This document shows positions 8,646 through 16,193 of a stretch of 64,000 nt of DNA, in pieces. This stretch comes from Pseudonocardia sediminis (GTDB taxonomy: Bacteria; Actinomycetota; Actinomycetes; Mycobacteriales; Pseudonocardiaceae). Made by a program: the position numbers and the translations under genes. The notes under the pieces were generated by a model. It was not told where the DNA came from. It saw only the letters and a list, made by a program, of their open reading frames with translations, and made no database searches. The stretch's first letter is position 1. Every line of letters begins with the position of its first letter. The stretch is taken from assembly GCF_004217185.1 (NCBI RefSeq), contig NZ_SHKL01000001.1, forward strand, positions 4,400,001 through 4,464,000, written 5' to 3'.

Positions 8646-9335
8646 GTGGCGTCGTCGGCCGAGGACGGTTCCGTCCCGGAGGAGCTGCAGCGCGAGATCC
8701 GCGACGTCCGGTCCCGGTGGCGCACCCGCCAGGTGCTCGACGCCGCGGTCCGGCTGATGAACGGCGGCAGCTTCGAGGCGGTGTCGATGCAGGCGCTGGC
8801 CAAGGAGGCCGGCGTCAGCGTCGGGCTGATCTACAGCTACTTCGGCGGCAAGGAGGACGTCGTCGTCGCCGTCGTCCTGGACGTGATCGAGGAGCTGAAC
8901 TCGCTCGCCACGACCGCGATGGACACCGTCGGTGACGACCCGGTGGAGCGTCTCGCCGCCGGTTTCGGCGCCTACGCCCGCGTGCTCGACACCCACCGGC
9001 ACGCCGGCCTGCTCACCTACCGCCAGTCCGGTGAGCTGGGCCCCGACGCCCGCAACCGGCTCAAGGCCGGCGAGCTGACCACGCTCGTCCCGCTGCGCGA
9101 GGCCGCCGGTGCCGCCGAGGCCGCCGGGCTGCTCGTCCGCGGAGCGGACCTGGACCTGCTGGTCTTCGACATGATGATCCTCGCCCACGGCTGGGCGTTG
9201 AAGCACTGGCACTTCGGCGACGACGTCGACGTGCACCGCTACGTCGCCGCCCAGACCGCCGCGATGCTGCGCTCGGTCCTGGCCCCGGAGCGGCACGCCG
9301 CCTACCGGCACCTGCTCGAACCCGTCCCCGAGTAA
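8646..9335 (+). CDS. TetR family transcriptional regulator
   Basis: The 229-residue product has an N-terminal TetR helix-turn-helix near residues 28-72 (AVSMQALAKEAGVSVGLIYS, YFGGKED) and a helical ligand domain. The frame is open far upstream, but GTG 8646 has GGGAGG 4-9 bases before it, and a TTGACG hexamer at 8560-8565 with TAGCTT at 8584-8589 would place transcription start after the alternative ATG at 8577. It is divergent from the F420 oxidoreductase/SDR pair and 40 bases upstream of the hydrolase gene, so it probably controls both sides in response to an acyl-CoA or substrate analogue. Confidence 0.88.
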   Translation: MASSAEDGSVPEELQREIRDVRSRWRTRQVLDAAVRLMNGGSFEAVSMQALAKEAGVSVGLIYSYFGGKEDVVVAVVLDVIEELNSLATTAMDTVGDDPVERLAAGFGAYARVLDTHRHAGLLTYRQSGELGPDARNRLKAGELTTLVPLREAAGAAEAAGLLVRGADLDLLVFDMMILAHGWALKHWHFGDDVDVHRYVAAQTAAMLRSVLAPERHAAYRHLLEPVPE

Positions 9336-9375
9336 CCGACCCCGAGTAAGCGATCACTCCCGAGGAGAAGTCAGC

Positions 9376-10167
9376 GTGGACTACACCGACATCACCTACT
9401 CCGTCGAGGGCACCACCGCGGTGCTGACGATGAACCGGCCGGAGCGCTACAACGCGTTCCGCGGGCGGACCGTCGACGAGCTCAACGACGCGCTGCGGCG
9501 CGCCTGGGCCGACCGTTCCGTGCGGGTGGTCGTGCTGACCGGGGCCGGGCAGAAGGCGTTCTGCACCGGCGGCGACGTCAAGCAGCGCGCCGAGACCGGC
9601 GACTACGGCCCCACCGAGAGCGGTCTGTTCGAGATCGAGCTCCTGCACCGGATGATCCGCGACATCCCGAAGCCGGTGATCGCGGCCGTCAACGGCCTGG
9701 CGATCGGCGGCGGGCACGTCCTGCACGTGATCTGCGACCTGACGATCGCGTCGGAGACGGCGAAGTTCGGCCAGGCCGGACCGCGGGTGGGCTCGTTCGA
9801 CGCCGGGTTCGGCACGAACTTCCTCGCCCGCGTCGTGGGCGAGAAGCGCGCCCGGGAGATCTGGTACCTCTGCCGCCAGTACGACGCCGCGACCGCCGAG
9901 CGCTGGGGCCTGGTCAACGCCGTCGTCGCGCCGGACGACCTGATGACCGAGGCCCTGAGCTGGGCCGCCGACATCGCGAAGATGAGCCCGACCGCGATCA
10001 AGTTCCTCAAGCAGTCGTTCAACACCGACACCGAGCACCAGGCCGGGATCGGCGCGATGGCCGGCAGCGGACTGGCCCTGTTCGTCGAGTCCGAGGAGGG
10101 CCGGGAGGGCGCCGCCGCGTTCGCCGAGAAGCGCCCGGTCGACTTCTCCGGCTACTCGACGGTCTGA
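9376..10167 (+). CDS. MenB/BadI-like crotonase (2-ketocyclohexanecarboxyl-CoA hydrolase type)
   Basis: The 263-residue crotonase has the oxyanion segments AFCTGGDVKQ and IGGGHVLHVICDL and the long GPRVGSFDAGFG...KRAREIWYLCRQYD block shared by MenB (naphthoate synthase) and BadI (ring-cleaving 2-ketocyclohexanecarboxyl-CoA hydrolase). The short N-terminus and the KQSFNTDTEHQAG segment fit BadI better than MenB, and no other menaquinone gene is nearby. GTG 9376 follows GAGGAGAAG. In this acyl-CoA context a hydrolytic ring cleavage of a cyclic beta-keto-acyl-CoA is the best guess. It overlaps the convergent monooxygenase gene by 16 bases. Confidence 0.85.
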   Translation: MDYTDITYSVEGTTAVLTMNRPERYNAFRGRTVDELNDALRRAWADRSVRVVVLTGAGQKAFCTGGDVKQRAETGDYGPTESGLFEIELLHRMIRDIPKPVIAAVNGLAIGGGHVLHVICDLTIASETAKFGQAGPRVGSFDAGFGTNFLARVVGEKRAREIWYLCRQYDAATAERWGLVNAVVAPDDLMTEALSWAADIAKMSPTAIKFLKQSFNTDTEHQAGIGAMAGSGLALFVESEEGREGAAAFAEKRPVDFSGYSTV

Positions 10168-11306
10168 GGTCGGGTCCGCGACGGATCCCCCACCAGACCC
10201 GCGAGCTCGCGCAGGCGCGCGGTGCAGTCGTCGACGATCTCGCGGGTGATCTCCGCGGCCGGGCGCAGCGCGGTGAAGCCGCCCACGACCTGCCCGATGT
10301 AGTACGACTCCAGGGCGGTCGCGCCGGTGTGCCCGGCCTCGGCGGCGTCGTCGATCCGCGACCACGCCTCCGCGGTGAGCAGCGGCTGCAACGGCATCGG
10401 CAGGGCGCCCGGAGAACCCTCGCCCTCCCACTCGTCGTGCCAGGCGCTGCGCAGCTGGCGGGCGGGCTTGCCGGTGCGGGTCCGCGAGCGGAGCGTGTCC
10501 GAGCTGGACGCGGCCAGGAACTTGCGCTTCACCGGCTCCGGGGTGATGTCCTCGTGGCTGGAGAGCCAGACCGATCCGCACCACACGCCGGACGCGCCGA
10601 GCGCGAGTGCCGCGGCCATCTGCGCGCCGGTCGCGATTCCGCCGGCGGCGAGCACCGGCCGTCCCCCGGCCCGTTCGACGATCTCCGGGGTGAGCACCGT
10701 GGTGGCGATCGTGCCGGTGTGCCCGCCCGCCTCGGTGCCCTGCGCGACCAGGACGTCGACGCCGGCGTCGAGCTGGCGGGCGGCGTGCTCGGGCTTGCCC
10801 ACCAGCGACGCGACCACCACGCCGGCGTCCTTCGCTCGGTCGACCAGTGTCGGCGGCGGGGCACCCAGCGCGTTGGCGACCAGCGCGATCGGGTGTGCGA
10901 ACACGACGTCGAGCAGTGCGGGCACGCCGCTCGGGTCGAGGTTGGCCAGGATCTCCGGATTCTGCTCGCGCGGTGTGGACGGCTTCGGGATGTCGTAGCG
11001 CTCGAGCAGCTCCTCGACGAAGCGGACGTGCCCGGGCGGGATCTGGGACTGCAGGCTGGCCAGCAGATCGGCCGGGTCCGCGGGCGCGGTGTGCCCGGGT
11101 ACCAGCAGGTCCACGCCGTAGGGCCGGCCGTCGAGGCGCTCCTCGATCCAGGTCAGCTGGGCGTCGAGCTCCTCCGGTGAGTACATCGTCGCGGCGAGCA
11201 CACCCAGGCCACCGGCCCGGCTCACCTCCGCCACGACGCCGGGTGAGCGGTTGAACCCGACCAGCGGGGCATCGATGCCGAGCAGGTCGGTGAGGGCCGT
11301 GCGCAT
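10152..11306 (-). CDS. Nitronate monooxygenase / 2-nitropropane dioxygenase family FMN oxidoreductase
   Basis: The 384-residue TIM-barrel flavoprotein shows the NMO-family pattern: TDLLGIDAPLVGFNRSPG at the N-terminus, the AQGTEAGGHTG loop, AAGGIATGAQMAAALALGA and a following VWCGSVW segment for FMN phosphate binding. Actinobacterial members in catabolic clusters often act on CoA-bound intermediates rather than nitroalkanes. The start is ATG 11306. The gene is divergent from a TetR regulator with a candidate operator in the shared promoter region at 11365-11380, and converges on the crotonase with a 16-base overlap. Confidence 0.88.
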   Translation of the reverse strand: MRTALTDLLGIDAPLVGFNRSPGVVAEVSRAGGLGVLAATMYSPEELDAQLTWIEERLDGRPYGVDLLVPGHTAPADPADLLASLQSQIPPGHVRFVEELLERYDIPKPSTPREQNPEILANLDPSGVPALLDVVFAHPIALVANALGAPPPTLVDRAKDAGVVVASLVGKPEHAARQLDAGVDVLVAQGTEAGGHTGTIATTVLTPEIVERAGGRPVLAAGGIATGAQMAAALALGASGVWCGSVWLSSHEDITPEPVKRKFLAASSSDTLRSRTRTGKPARQLRSAWHDEWEGEGSPGALPMPLQPLLTAEAWSRIDDAAEAGHTGATALESYYIGQVVGGFTALRPAAEITREIVDDCTARLRELAGLVGDPSRTRPQTVE

Positions 11307-11364
11307 CCGATGTCCTCCCGGTGGGGACGGGCCGCGCCGCCTCCCGGCAGCAGGGGATATCCTG

Positions 11365-11380
11365 AACGCAGACCGTCCGT
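11365..11380. promoter_or_regulatory. Candidate TetR operator, copy 1
   Basis: The sequence CGCAGACCGTCCG at 11367-11379 lies in the 140-base gap between the divergent monooxygenase and TetR genes. An exact inverted copy occurs at 12101-12113, on the other side of the TetR gene. Each copy is itself an imperfect palindrome (ACG outer bases mirrored by CGT). A TATGCT hexamer at 11396-11401 could be the -10 box of the TetR gene, so a bound repressor would overlap its promoter. Confidence 0.6.
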
Positions 11381-11446
11381 AAGTGCGGGCGACGTTATGC
11401 TGACCGCCCCCGTCCCGGCAAGACCGCCCTCCTCCGGAGCCCTGCG

Positions 11447-12049
11447 ATGACGATCACCGGCGCATCCGGCCGTCCGCGCGACCCGGAGGTCGACCGGCGC
11501 ATCACCGAGGCCGCTGTGGCGCTGTTCGGGAGGGCCGGGTGGGCGGGGTTCAACCTGGAGGCCGTGGCACGGGCGGCCGGTGTCGGCAAGGCCTCGATCT
11601 ACCTGCGCTGGCGGACCAAGGAGCTGCTGCTCGCCGAGGCGCTCGGCAGCGGGCTGCTCGACGTCGCCGACACCGACAGCGGCACCCTGCGCGGCGACCT
11701 GGTCGAGCTGGCCCACCAGCTGCTCGCCCTCTACATGGGCCCGAGCCGCCAGGCCGCGCTGCGGATGGCGGCCGAGGCGCCGACGATCCCCGAGGTCGCC
11801 CAGCGCTGGGACGCGCTGCGCGAGTCGCAGGCCCTGGCGGCGCGGGCGATCGTCCGCCGCGGTATCCGGCGCGGCGAGATCCCGGCCGGCACGTCGGTGA
11901 CCCTGCTGCTCGACACGCTGTGCGGCGGGGTCGTCATGCACGTGTCCTCGACGCCGGCGCACCTGCAGGAGCGCCTGGCCGCCGACCTCGACGACTACGC
12001 CGAGCGGCTCGTCGACTTCCTGATGCGTGCGGTGCTGACCACGTCCTGA
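11447..12049 (+). CDS. TetR family transcriptional regulator (TetR_C_16-like)
   Basis: The 200-residue regulator has the TetR helix-turn-helix near residues 27-60 (FNLEAVARAAGVGKASIYLR) and a C-terminal ligand domain. ATG 11447 starts it with GGAG about 8 bases upstream. It is divergent from the nitronate monooxygenase and 87 bases upstream of the thiolase-hydratase fusion. Identical 13-bp sites lie on both flanks, so the simplest model is that it represses itself, the monooxygenase and the fusion gene, with a CoA ester or free acid as inducer. Confidence 0.9.
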   Translation: MTITGASGRPRDPEVDRRITEAAVALFGRAGWAGFNLEAVARAAGVGKASIYLRWRTKELLLAEALGSGLLDVADTDSGTLRGDLVELAHQLLALYMGPSRQAALRMAAEAPTIPEVAQRWDALRESQALAARAIVRRGIRRGEIPAGTSVTLLLDTLCGGVVMHVSSTPAHLQERLAADLDDYAERLVDFLMRAVLTTS

Positions 12050-12098
12050 CCCGTCCGCTCGACGACCCCTGCGGGCGCCGGATACGGTCGGGCCGCAT

Positions 12099-12114
12099 TC
12101 CGGACGGTCTGCGT
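12099..12114. promoter_or_regulatory. Candidate TetR operator, copy 2
   Basis: CGGACGGTCTGCG at 12101-12113 is the exact reverse complement of 11367-11379. It is 23 bases upstream of the thiolase-hydratase fusion start, where bound protein would block its transcription. The flanking bases (AA/TA rich) are also partly kept between the two copies. Confidence 0.6.
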
Positions 12115-12136
12115 CTAGAAACCCGGAGGTACTCCC

Positions 12137-14488
12137 ATGACCGACCGCACCCCCGTCCTGATCGGGGTCGGGCAGGCCTCGGACCCGATCGACGCCCCCG
12201 GGTACCGGCGGCTGTCGGCGGTCGGGCTCGGCGCGGAGGCGGCCCGGGCGGCGCTGGACGACACCGGTGCCGACCCCGCGGCGGTGGCCGCGGCGCTCGA
12301 CACGGTCGCCGGGGTGCGCCAGTTCGAGATCTCGACGCCGATGTCGCACGCCCCGCTGGGCCGTTCCACCAACTTCCCGCGCTCGGTCGCCGCCCGGGTC
12401 GGCGCCGACCCGGGCCGCGCCGTCCTGGACGTGACCGGCGGGCAGTCGCCGCAGCACCTGGTCACCGAGCTCGCCGCCGCGATCGCCGGGGGGACGGTCG
12501 ACGCGGCGCTCGTCGTCGGGGCCGAGGCGATCTCCACCGCCCGGCACCTGGCCGGCACCGACGACGCCCCGGACTTCACCGAGACCGTCGACGGGCAGCT
12601 CGAGGACCGCGGGTTCGGTCTCGAGGGCCTGGCCACACGGGCGCAGCTCGCACACGGCCTGGTCGGCATGCCGCCGCAGTACGCGCTGGTCGAGAACGCT
12701 CGCCGCGCCCGCCTGGGCCGGGACCGCGGCACGTACGCGACGGAGATGGGTGAGCTGTTCGCCCCGTTCACCCGGGTCGCGGCCGCGAACCCGCACGCCG
12801 CCGCGCCGACCGCGCGCACCGCCGACGAGCTGGTGACACCCGGCGACCGCAACCGCCCCATCGCCGACCCCTACCCGCGCTACCTCGTCTCCCGCGACCA
12901 GGTGAACCAGGGCGCGGCCGCCGTGCTGACGTCGGTTGCGGTGGCCCGGCGGCTCGGCGTGCCGCAGGAGAGGTGGGTGTACCTGCACGGGCACGCCGAC
13001 CTGCGCGAACGCGACCTGCTCGACCGCCCCGACCTGGGCGTCGGACCCGCGTCCGGCGCGGCCGTGCGGCACGCCCTGGAGGTGGCCGGGATCGGCCTGG
13101 ACGACCTGGCCACGCTGGACCTCTACAGCTGCTTCCCGGTCGCCGTCTCGCACGTCTGCGACCAGCTCGGGATCGCCCCGGACGACCCTCGCGGGCTGAC
13201 GCTCACCGGCGGCCTGCCGTTCTTCGGCGGCGCCGGCAACGACTACTCGCTGCACGCGATCGCCGAGACCGTGGCGCGCGCCCGCGCGACGCCGGGCAGC
13301 TACGGGCTGGTCGGGGCGAACGGCGGCGTCCTGAGCAAGTACTCGGTGGGGATCTACTCGACCACGCCCACCGGGTGGCGGGCCGACCGCAGCACCGAGA
13401 TCCAGGCCGGGCTCGACGCCGTCGGAGTGCCGGACCGGATCGTGCACGCCGACGGCCCGGCCACGGTCGAGACGTGGACGGTCGTGCACGGGAAGGGCGG
13501 TGACCGGACCGGGATCGTCGTCGGCCGCGACGCCGGCGGCCGCCGGTTCCTCGCCCGCACCGTCGACGGCGACGACGAGACGCTCGACCTGCTCGCCGGT
13601 GAGCCCGCGGGAGCGGCCGTGTACGCGCGCTCGTTCGGCGTCGGGAACCGGGTCACCACCACCCGGTCACGGATGGACGAGCTCGCACCGCGCCGGGCAC
13701 CGGGGCTGCGCGGGTCCTACGAGCACGTCCGCGTGCACCGCGACGGGCACCTGCTCGAGGTGACCATCGACCGTCCCGACGCGCGCAACGCGCTCACCCC
13801 GCCCGCCAACGACGAGCTCGACGAGGTGTTCGACGCGTTCTTCGCCGACCCCGAGCTGTGGGTCGCGATCCTCACCGGTGCCGGTGAACAGGCGTTCTCG
13901 GCGGGCAACGACCTGCGCTGGACGGCGTCGGGCAAGCCGATGTGGGTGCCGAAGAACGGGTTCGCCGGGCTGACCGGCCGGGCCGGCATGACCAAGCCGG
14001 TGATCGCCGCGGTGAACGGGTTCGCGATGGGCGGCGGCTGCGAGATCGCGATGGCGTGCCACCTCGTCGTCGCCGACGAGACCGCGCGGTTCGCCCTGTC
14101 CGAGGTGAAGGTCGGCCTGGTCGCGGCCGCCGGTGGGCTCGTCCGGCTCCCGCGGCTCGTCGGCCCGGCGCTGGCCACCGAGATGATCCTGACCGGACGC
14201 CGGCTCTCCGCGGCCGAGGCCCTCGACGCCGGGCTGGTGAACCGCGTCGTGCCCGCGGGCACCGCCCTGGACGGGGCCCGCGCGCTGGCCGCGGAGATCC
14301 TGGACGGCTCGCCGACGTCGGTCCGCACGTCGCTGCAGATCATGGACGAGACCGACGGGATCGCCGACACGGTGGACGCGGTGAACCACCCGAGCACCGC
14401 CCTGGACGAGCTGATGCTCTCGGCGGACGCGATCGAGGGCGTCACCGCGTTCGCGCAGAAGCGCCGTCCGCGGTGGCGGAACCGCTGA
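12137..14488 (+). CDS. Thiolase-like acetyltransferase fused to enoyl-CoA hydratase
   Basis: The 783-residue product is continuous with no stop between two enzymes. Residues 1 to about 510 match the SCP2/type-1 thiolase-like 'acetyl-CoA acetyltransferase' family, with segments DVTGGQSPQHLVTELAAAI (98-116), SCFPVAVSHVCDQLG, GGLPFFGGAGNDYS and NGGVLSKYSVGIYST and a small C-terminal OB-like domain. Residues about 527-783 are a crotonase with AFSAGNDLRW and MGGGCEIAMA. The canonical thiolase Cys nucleophile is not evident where expected near residue 100, so the first half may be an aldolase- or acyltransferase-like relative. ATG 12137 has GGAGG 8 bases upstream. Likely a bifunctional beta-oxidation-type enzyme. 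Confidence 0.85.
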   Translation: MTDRTPVLIGVGQASDPIDAPGYRRLSAVGLGAEAARAALDDTGADPAAVAAALDTVAGVRQFEISTPMSHAPLGRSTNFPRSVAARVGADPGRAVLDVTGGQSPQHLVTELAAAIAGGTVDAALVVGAEAISTARHLAGTDDAPDFTETVDGQLEDRGFGLEGLATRAQLAHGLVGMPPQYALVENARRARLGRDRGTYATEMGELFAPFTRVAAANPHAAAPTARTADELVTPGDRNRPIADPYPRYLVSRDQVNQGAAAVLTSVAVARRLGVPQERWVYLHGHADLRERDLLDRPDLGVGPASGAAVRHALEVAGIGLDDLATLDLYSCFPVAVSHVCDQLGIAPDDPRGLTLTGGLPFFGGAGNDYSLHAIAETVARARATPGSYGLVGANGGVLSKYSVGIYSTTPTGWRADRSTEIQAGLDAVGVPDRIVHADGPATVETWTVVHGKGGDRTGIVVGRDAGGRRFLARTVDGDDETLDLLAGEPAGAAVYARSFGVGNRVTTTRSRMDELAPRRAPGLRGSYEHVRVHRDGHLLEVTIDRPDARNALTPPANDELDEVFDAFFADPELWVAILTGAGEQAFSAGNDLRWTASGKPMWVPKNGFAGLTGRAGMTKPVIAAVNGFAMGGGCEIAMACHLVVADETARFALSEVKVGLVAAAGGLVRLPRLVGPALATEMILTGRRLSAAEALDAGLVNRVVPAGTALDGARALAAEILDGSPTSVRTSLQIMDETDGIADTVDAVNHPSTALDELMLSADAIEGVTAFAQKRRPRWRNR

Positions 14489-14537
14489 CGGAGATCGACT
14501 CTCTAACGTTCCCGTAAGTGAGGGATAAGGCCCGTTA

Positions 14538-14550
14538 ACGAACCGTTCGT
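14538..14550. promoter_or_regulatory. Perfect palindrome ACGAAC-C-GTTCGT upstream of the glycerate kinase operon
   Basis: A 13-base palindrome with a single central base lies 64 bases upstream of the glycerate kinase start, with a related GGTTCGT half-site at 14553-14559. The half-sites match GAAC/GTTC, but with one base between them rather than the four of a LexA box. It is a good candidate operator for the four-gene operon; the regulator is not in the window in any obvious way. Confidence 0.45.
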
Positions 14551-14613
14551 CCGGTTCGTCCCGTGTCACGGTGTGCTCGCCAACCGCCCCCGGTTCATCA
14601 GTTGGAGCACCCC

Positions 14614-15804
14614 GTGAGACTGCGTGTGTTGATCGCCCCCTCGGGGTTCAAGGAGAGTCTCGGCGCCGACGAGGTCGCCGACTGCATCGCCAGCGGCGTG
14701 CGCCGCGCGGTCCCGGACGCCTACCTGCGCAAGGCCCCGCTGGCCGACGGCGGCGAGGGCTTCGCCCGCGCGCTCGTCGGAGCGGTCGGCGGGTCGTTGC
14801 ACGAGGTGACCGTGACCGGGCCGGTCGGCGACCCGGTCCGGGCGCACTTCGGCATGCTCGCCGGCGAGGACGCGCCGACGGCGGTCCTGGAGATGGCGGC
14901 CGCCGCCGGGCTGCGTCACGTCCCCGCCGGCCGGAGGGACCCGCTCGCCACCACCACCCGCGGCGTCGGCGAGCTGATCGCGGCGGCGCTGGACGCCGGC
15001 GCCACCCGTCTCCTGGTCGGCTGCGGCGACTCCGGTACCAACGACGGGGGCGCCGGCATGGCGGCCGCGCTCGGGGTCCGGCTGTTCGACGAGCACGGCG
15101 CCGGGATCGGCGAGGGAGGCGGGGCACTGACGGACCTGGCCTCGATCGACCTGTCCGGGCTGGACCCGCGGGTGCGCACGACCAGGATCGACGTCGCCTG
15201 CAACTGGACGAACGTGCTCACCGGCCCGGCCGGGGTGGCCCGGATCTACGGCCCCCAGAAGGGCGCGTCCGCCGGGACCGTGGAACGGCTGGAGGCCGGG
15301 CTCGAGCGCTACGCCGAGGTGATCGCCCGCGACGTGGGGGTCGACGTGCGCAGCGCCCCCGGGTCGGGCGCGTCCGGCGGGCTCGGTGCAGGCCTGTCCG
15401 CGCTGCTGGGCGCCACCCTGCACTCCCGGTTCGACGTCATCACCCGCTACCTCGCCTTCGACCACCTGCTCGCCGACACCGACCTGGTGATCACGGCCGA
15501 GGGCGCGATCGACCGGCAGACGTCCCGGGGGAAGGTCCCGGCCGAGGTCGCCCGTCTGGCCGCCGCCCGGGACCTGCCGGTGATCGCCCTGACCGGCACC
15601 GTCGGCGAGGGGGTGCAGGCCGCCCTCGACGTCGGCCTCGACGCGTACTCCTCCATCCTGACCCGTCCCGGCAGCCTCGACGAGGCCCTGCACGGCGCGC
15701 GCGACCTGCTGGTCTCCTCGGCCGAGCAGACGATGCGGATGCTGCTCGTCGGACGCCGGCTCGCCTGGCAGGAGTCGGACCCGCAGCACCGGAGCCGGTC
15801 GTGA
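14614..15804 (+). CDS. Glycerate kinase (GarK/GlxK type)
   Basis: The 396-residue product has the type-2 glycerate kinase pattern: APSGFKESL at 8-16, PLADGGEGFA, the GCGDSGTNDGGAGMA loop from residue 136, GPQKGAS, and a C-terminal DLVITAEGAIDRQTSRGKVP segment. The enzyme phosphorylates D-glycerate with ATP and feeds glycolysis. GTG 14614 is chosen because GGAG lies 6 bases upstream and it gives the usual VRLRVLIAPSGF start. The stop TGA shares its last base with the ATG of the next gene. A permease ends the same operon, so imported glycerate or a related acid is the likely substrate. Confidence 0.92.
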   Translation: MRLRVLIAPSGFKESLGADEVADCIASGVRRAVPDAYLRKAPLADGGEGFARALVGAVGGSLHEVTVTGPVGDPVRAHFGMLAGEDAPTAVLEMAAAAGLRHVPAGRRDPLATTTRGVGELIAAALDAGATRLLVGCGDSGTNDGGAGMAAALGVRLFDEHGAGIGEGGGALTDLASIDLSGLDPRVRTTRIDVACNWTNVLTGPAGVARIYGPQKGASAGTVERLEAGLERYAEVIARDVGVDVRSAPGSGASGGLGAGLSALLGATLHSRFDVITRYLAFDHLLADTDLVITAEGAIDRQTSRGKVPAEVARLAAARDLPVIALTGTVGEGVQAALDVGLDAYSSILTRPGSLDEALHGARDLLVSSAEQTMRMLLVGRRLAWQESDPQHRSRS

Positions 15805-16193
15805 TGCTCGCGAGCCGGGTCGCGGCGCTGCTCGTCGTCCTGGCGGTCCCGCTGGCGCTGGCGCTGGCGAGCCAGGGTCTGGCCGCCCGGCCGGACGCAC
15901 CCGCGGTGCCGACCGTCCCGGTGAGCCTGCCGGGGCCCGTCCCCACCCCGGCCCCGGCGGCCGGCCGGACCCCGGCGACGGCGCCACCGGCGACCGCCCC
16001 GGGCACGACCGCCCCGGGCCGCACCGCGCCGGACGCCACCGGTCCGGGTCCCACCGCTCCGGGCCCCACCACCGGGCGCGGTGCGGCACCGGCCGCTCCC
16101 CGCCTCGTCGCCCCCGGCGTCGAGCGTGAGGACGACACCGACGACCCCGAGGACCAGCGCGACGACGCACCCGAGGGGCCCGACGATGACTGA
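15804..16193 (+). CDS. Small exported Pro/Thr/Ala-rich protein with acidic tail
   Basis: This 129-residue product is not recognised as a named family. It has a hydrophobic N-terminal segment (about residues 6-27) that could be a signal peptide or anchor, then a low-complexity TAPG/TAP-rich stretch (about 45-95), and a strongly acidic end ending in DDD. ATG 15804 overlaps the glycerate kinase stop as TGATG and its own stop overlaps the kinase-like gene by 8 bases, so it is locked into the operon. It may be an extracytoplasmic partner of the sensor-like protein downstream. The low-complexity makes the frame less secure than its neighbours, but the overlaps support it. Confidence 0.65.
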   Translation: MLASRVAALLVVLAVPLALALASQGLAARPDAPAVPTVPVSLPGPVPTPAPAAGRTPATAPPATAPGTTAPGRTAPDATGPGPTAPGPTTGRGAAPAAPRLVAPGVEREDDTDDPEDQRDDAPEGPDDD

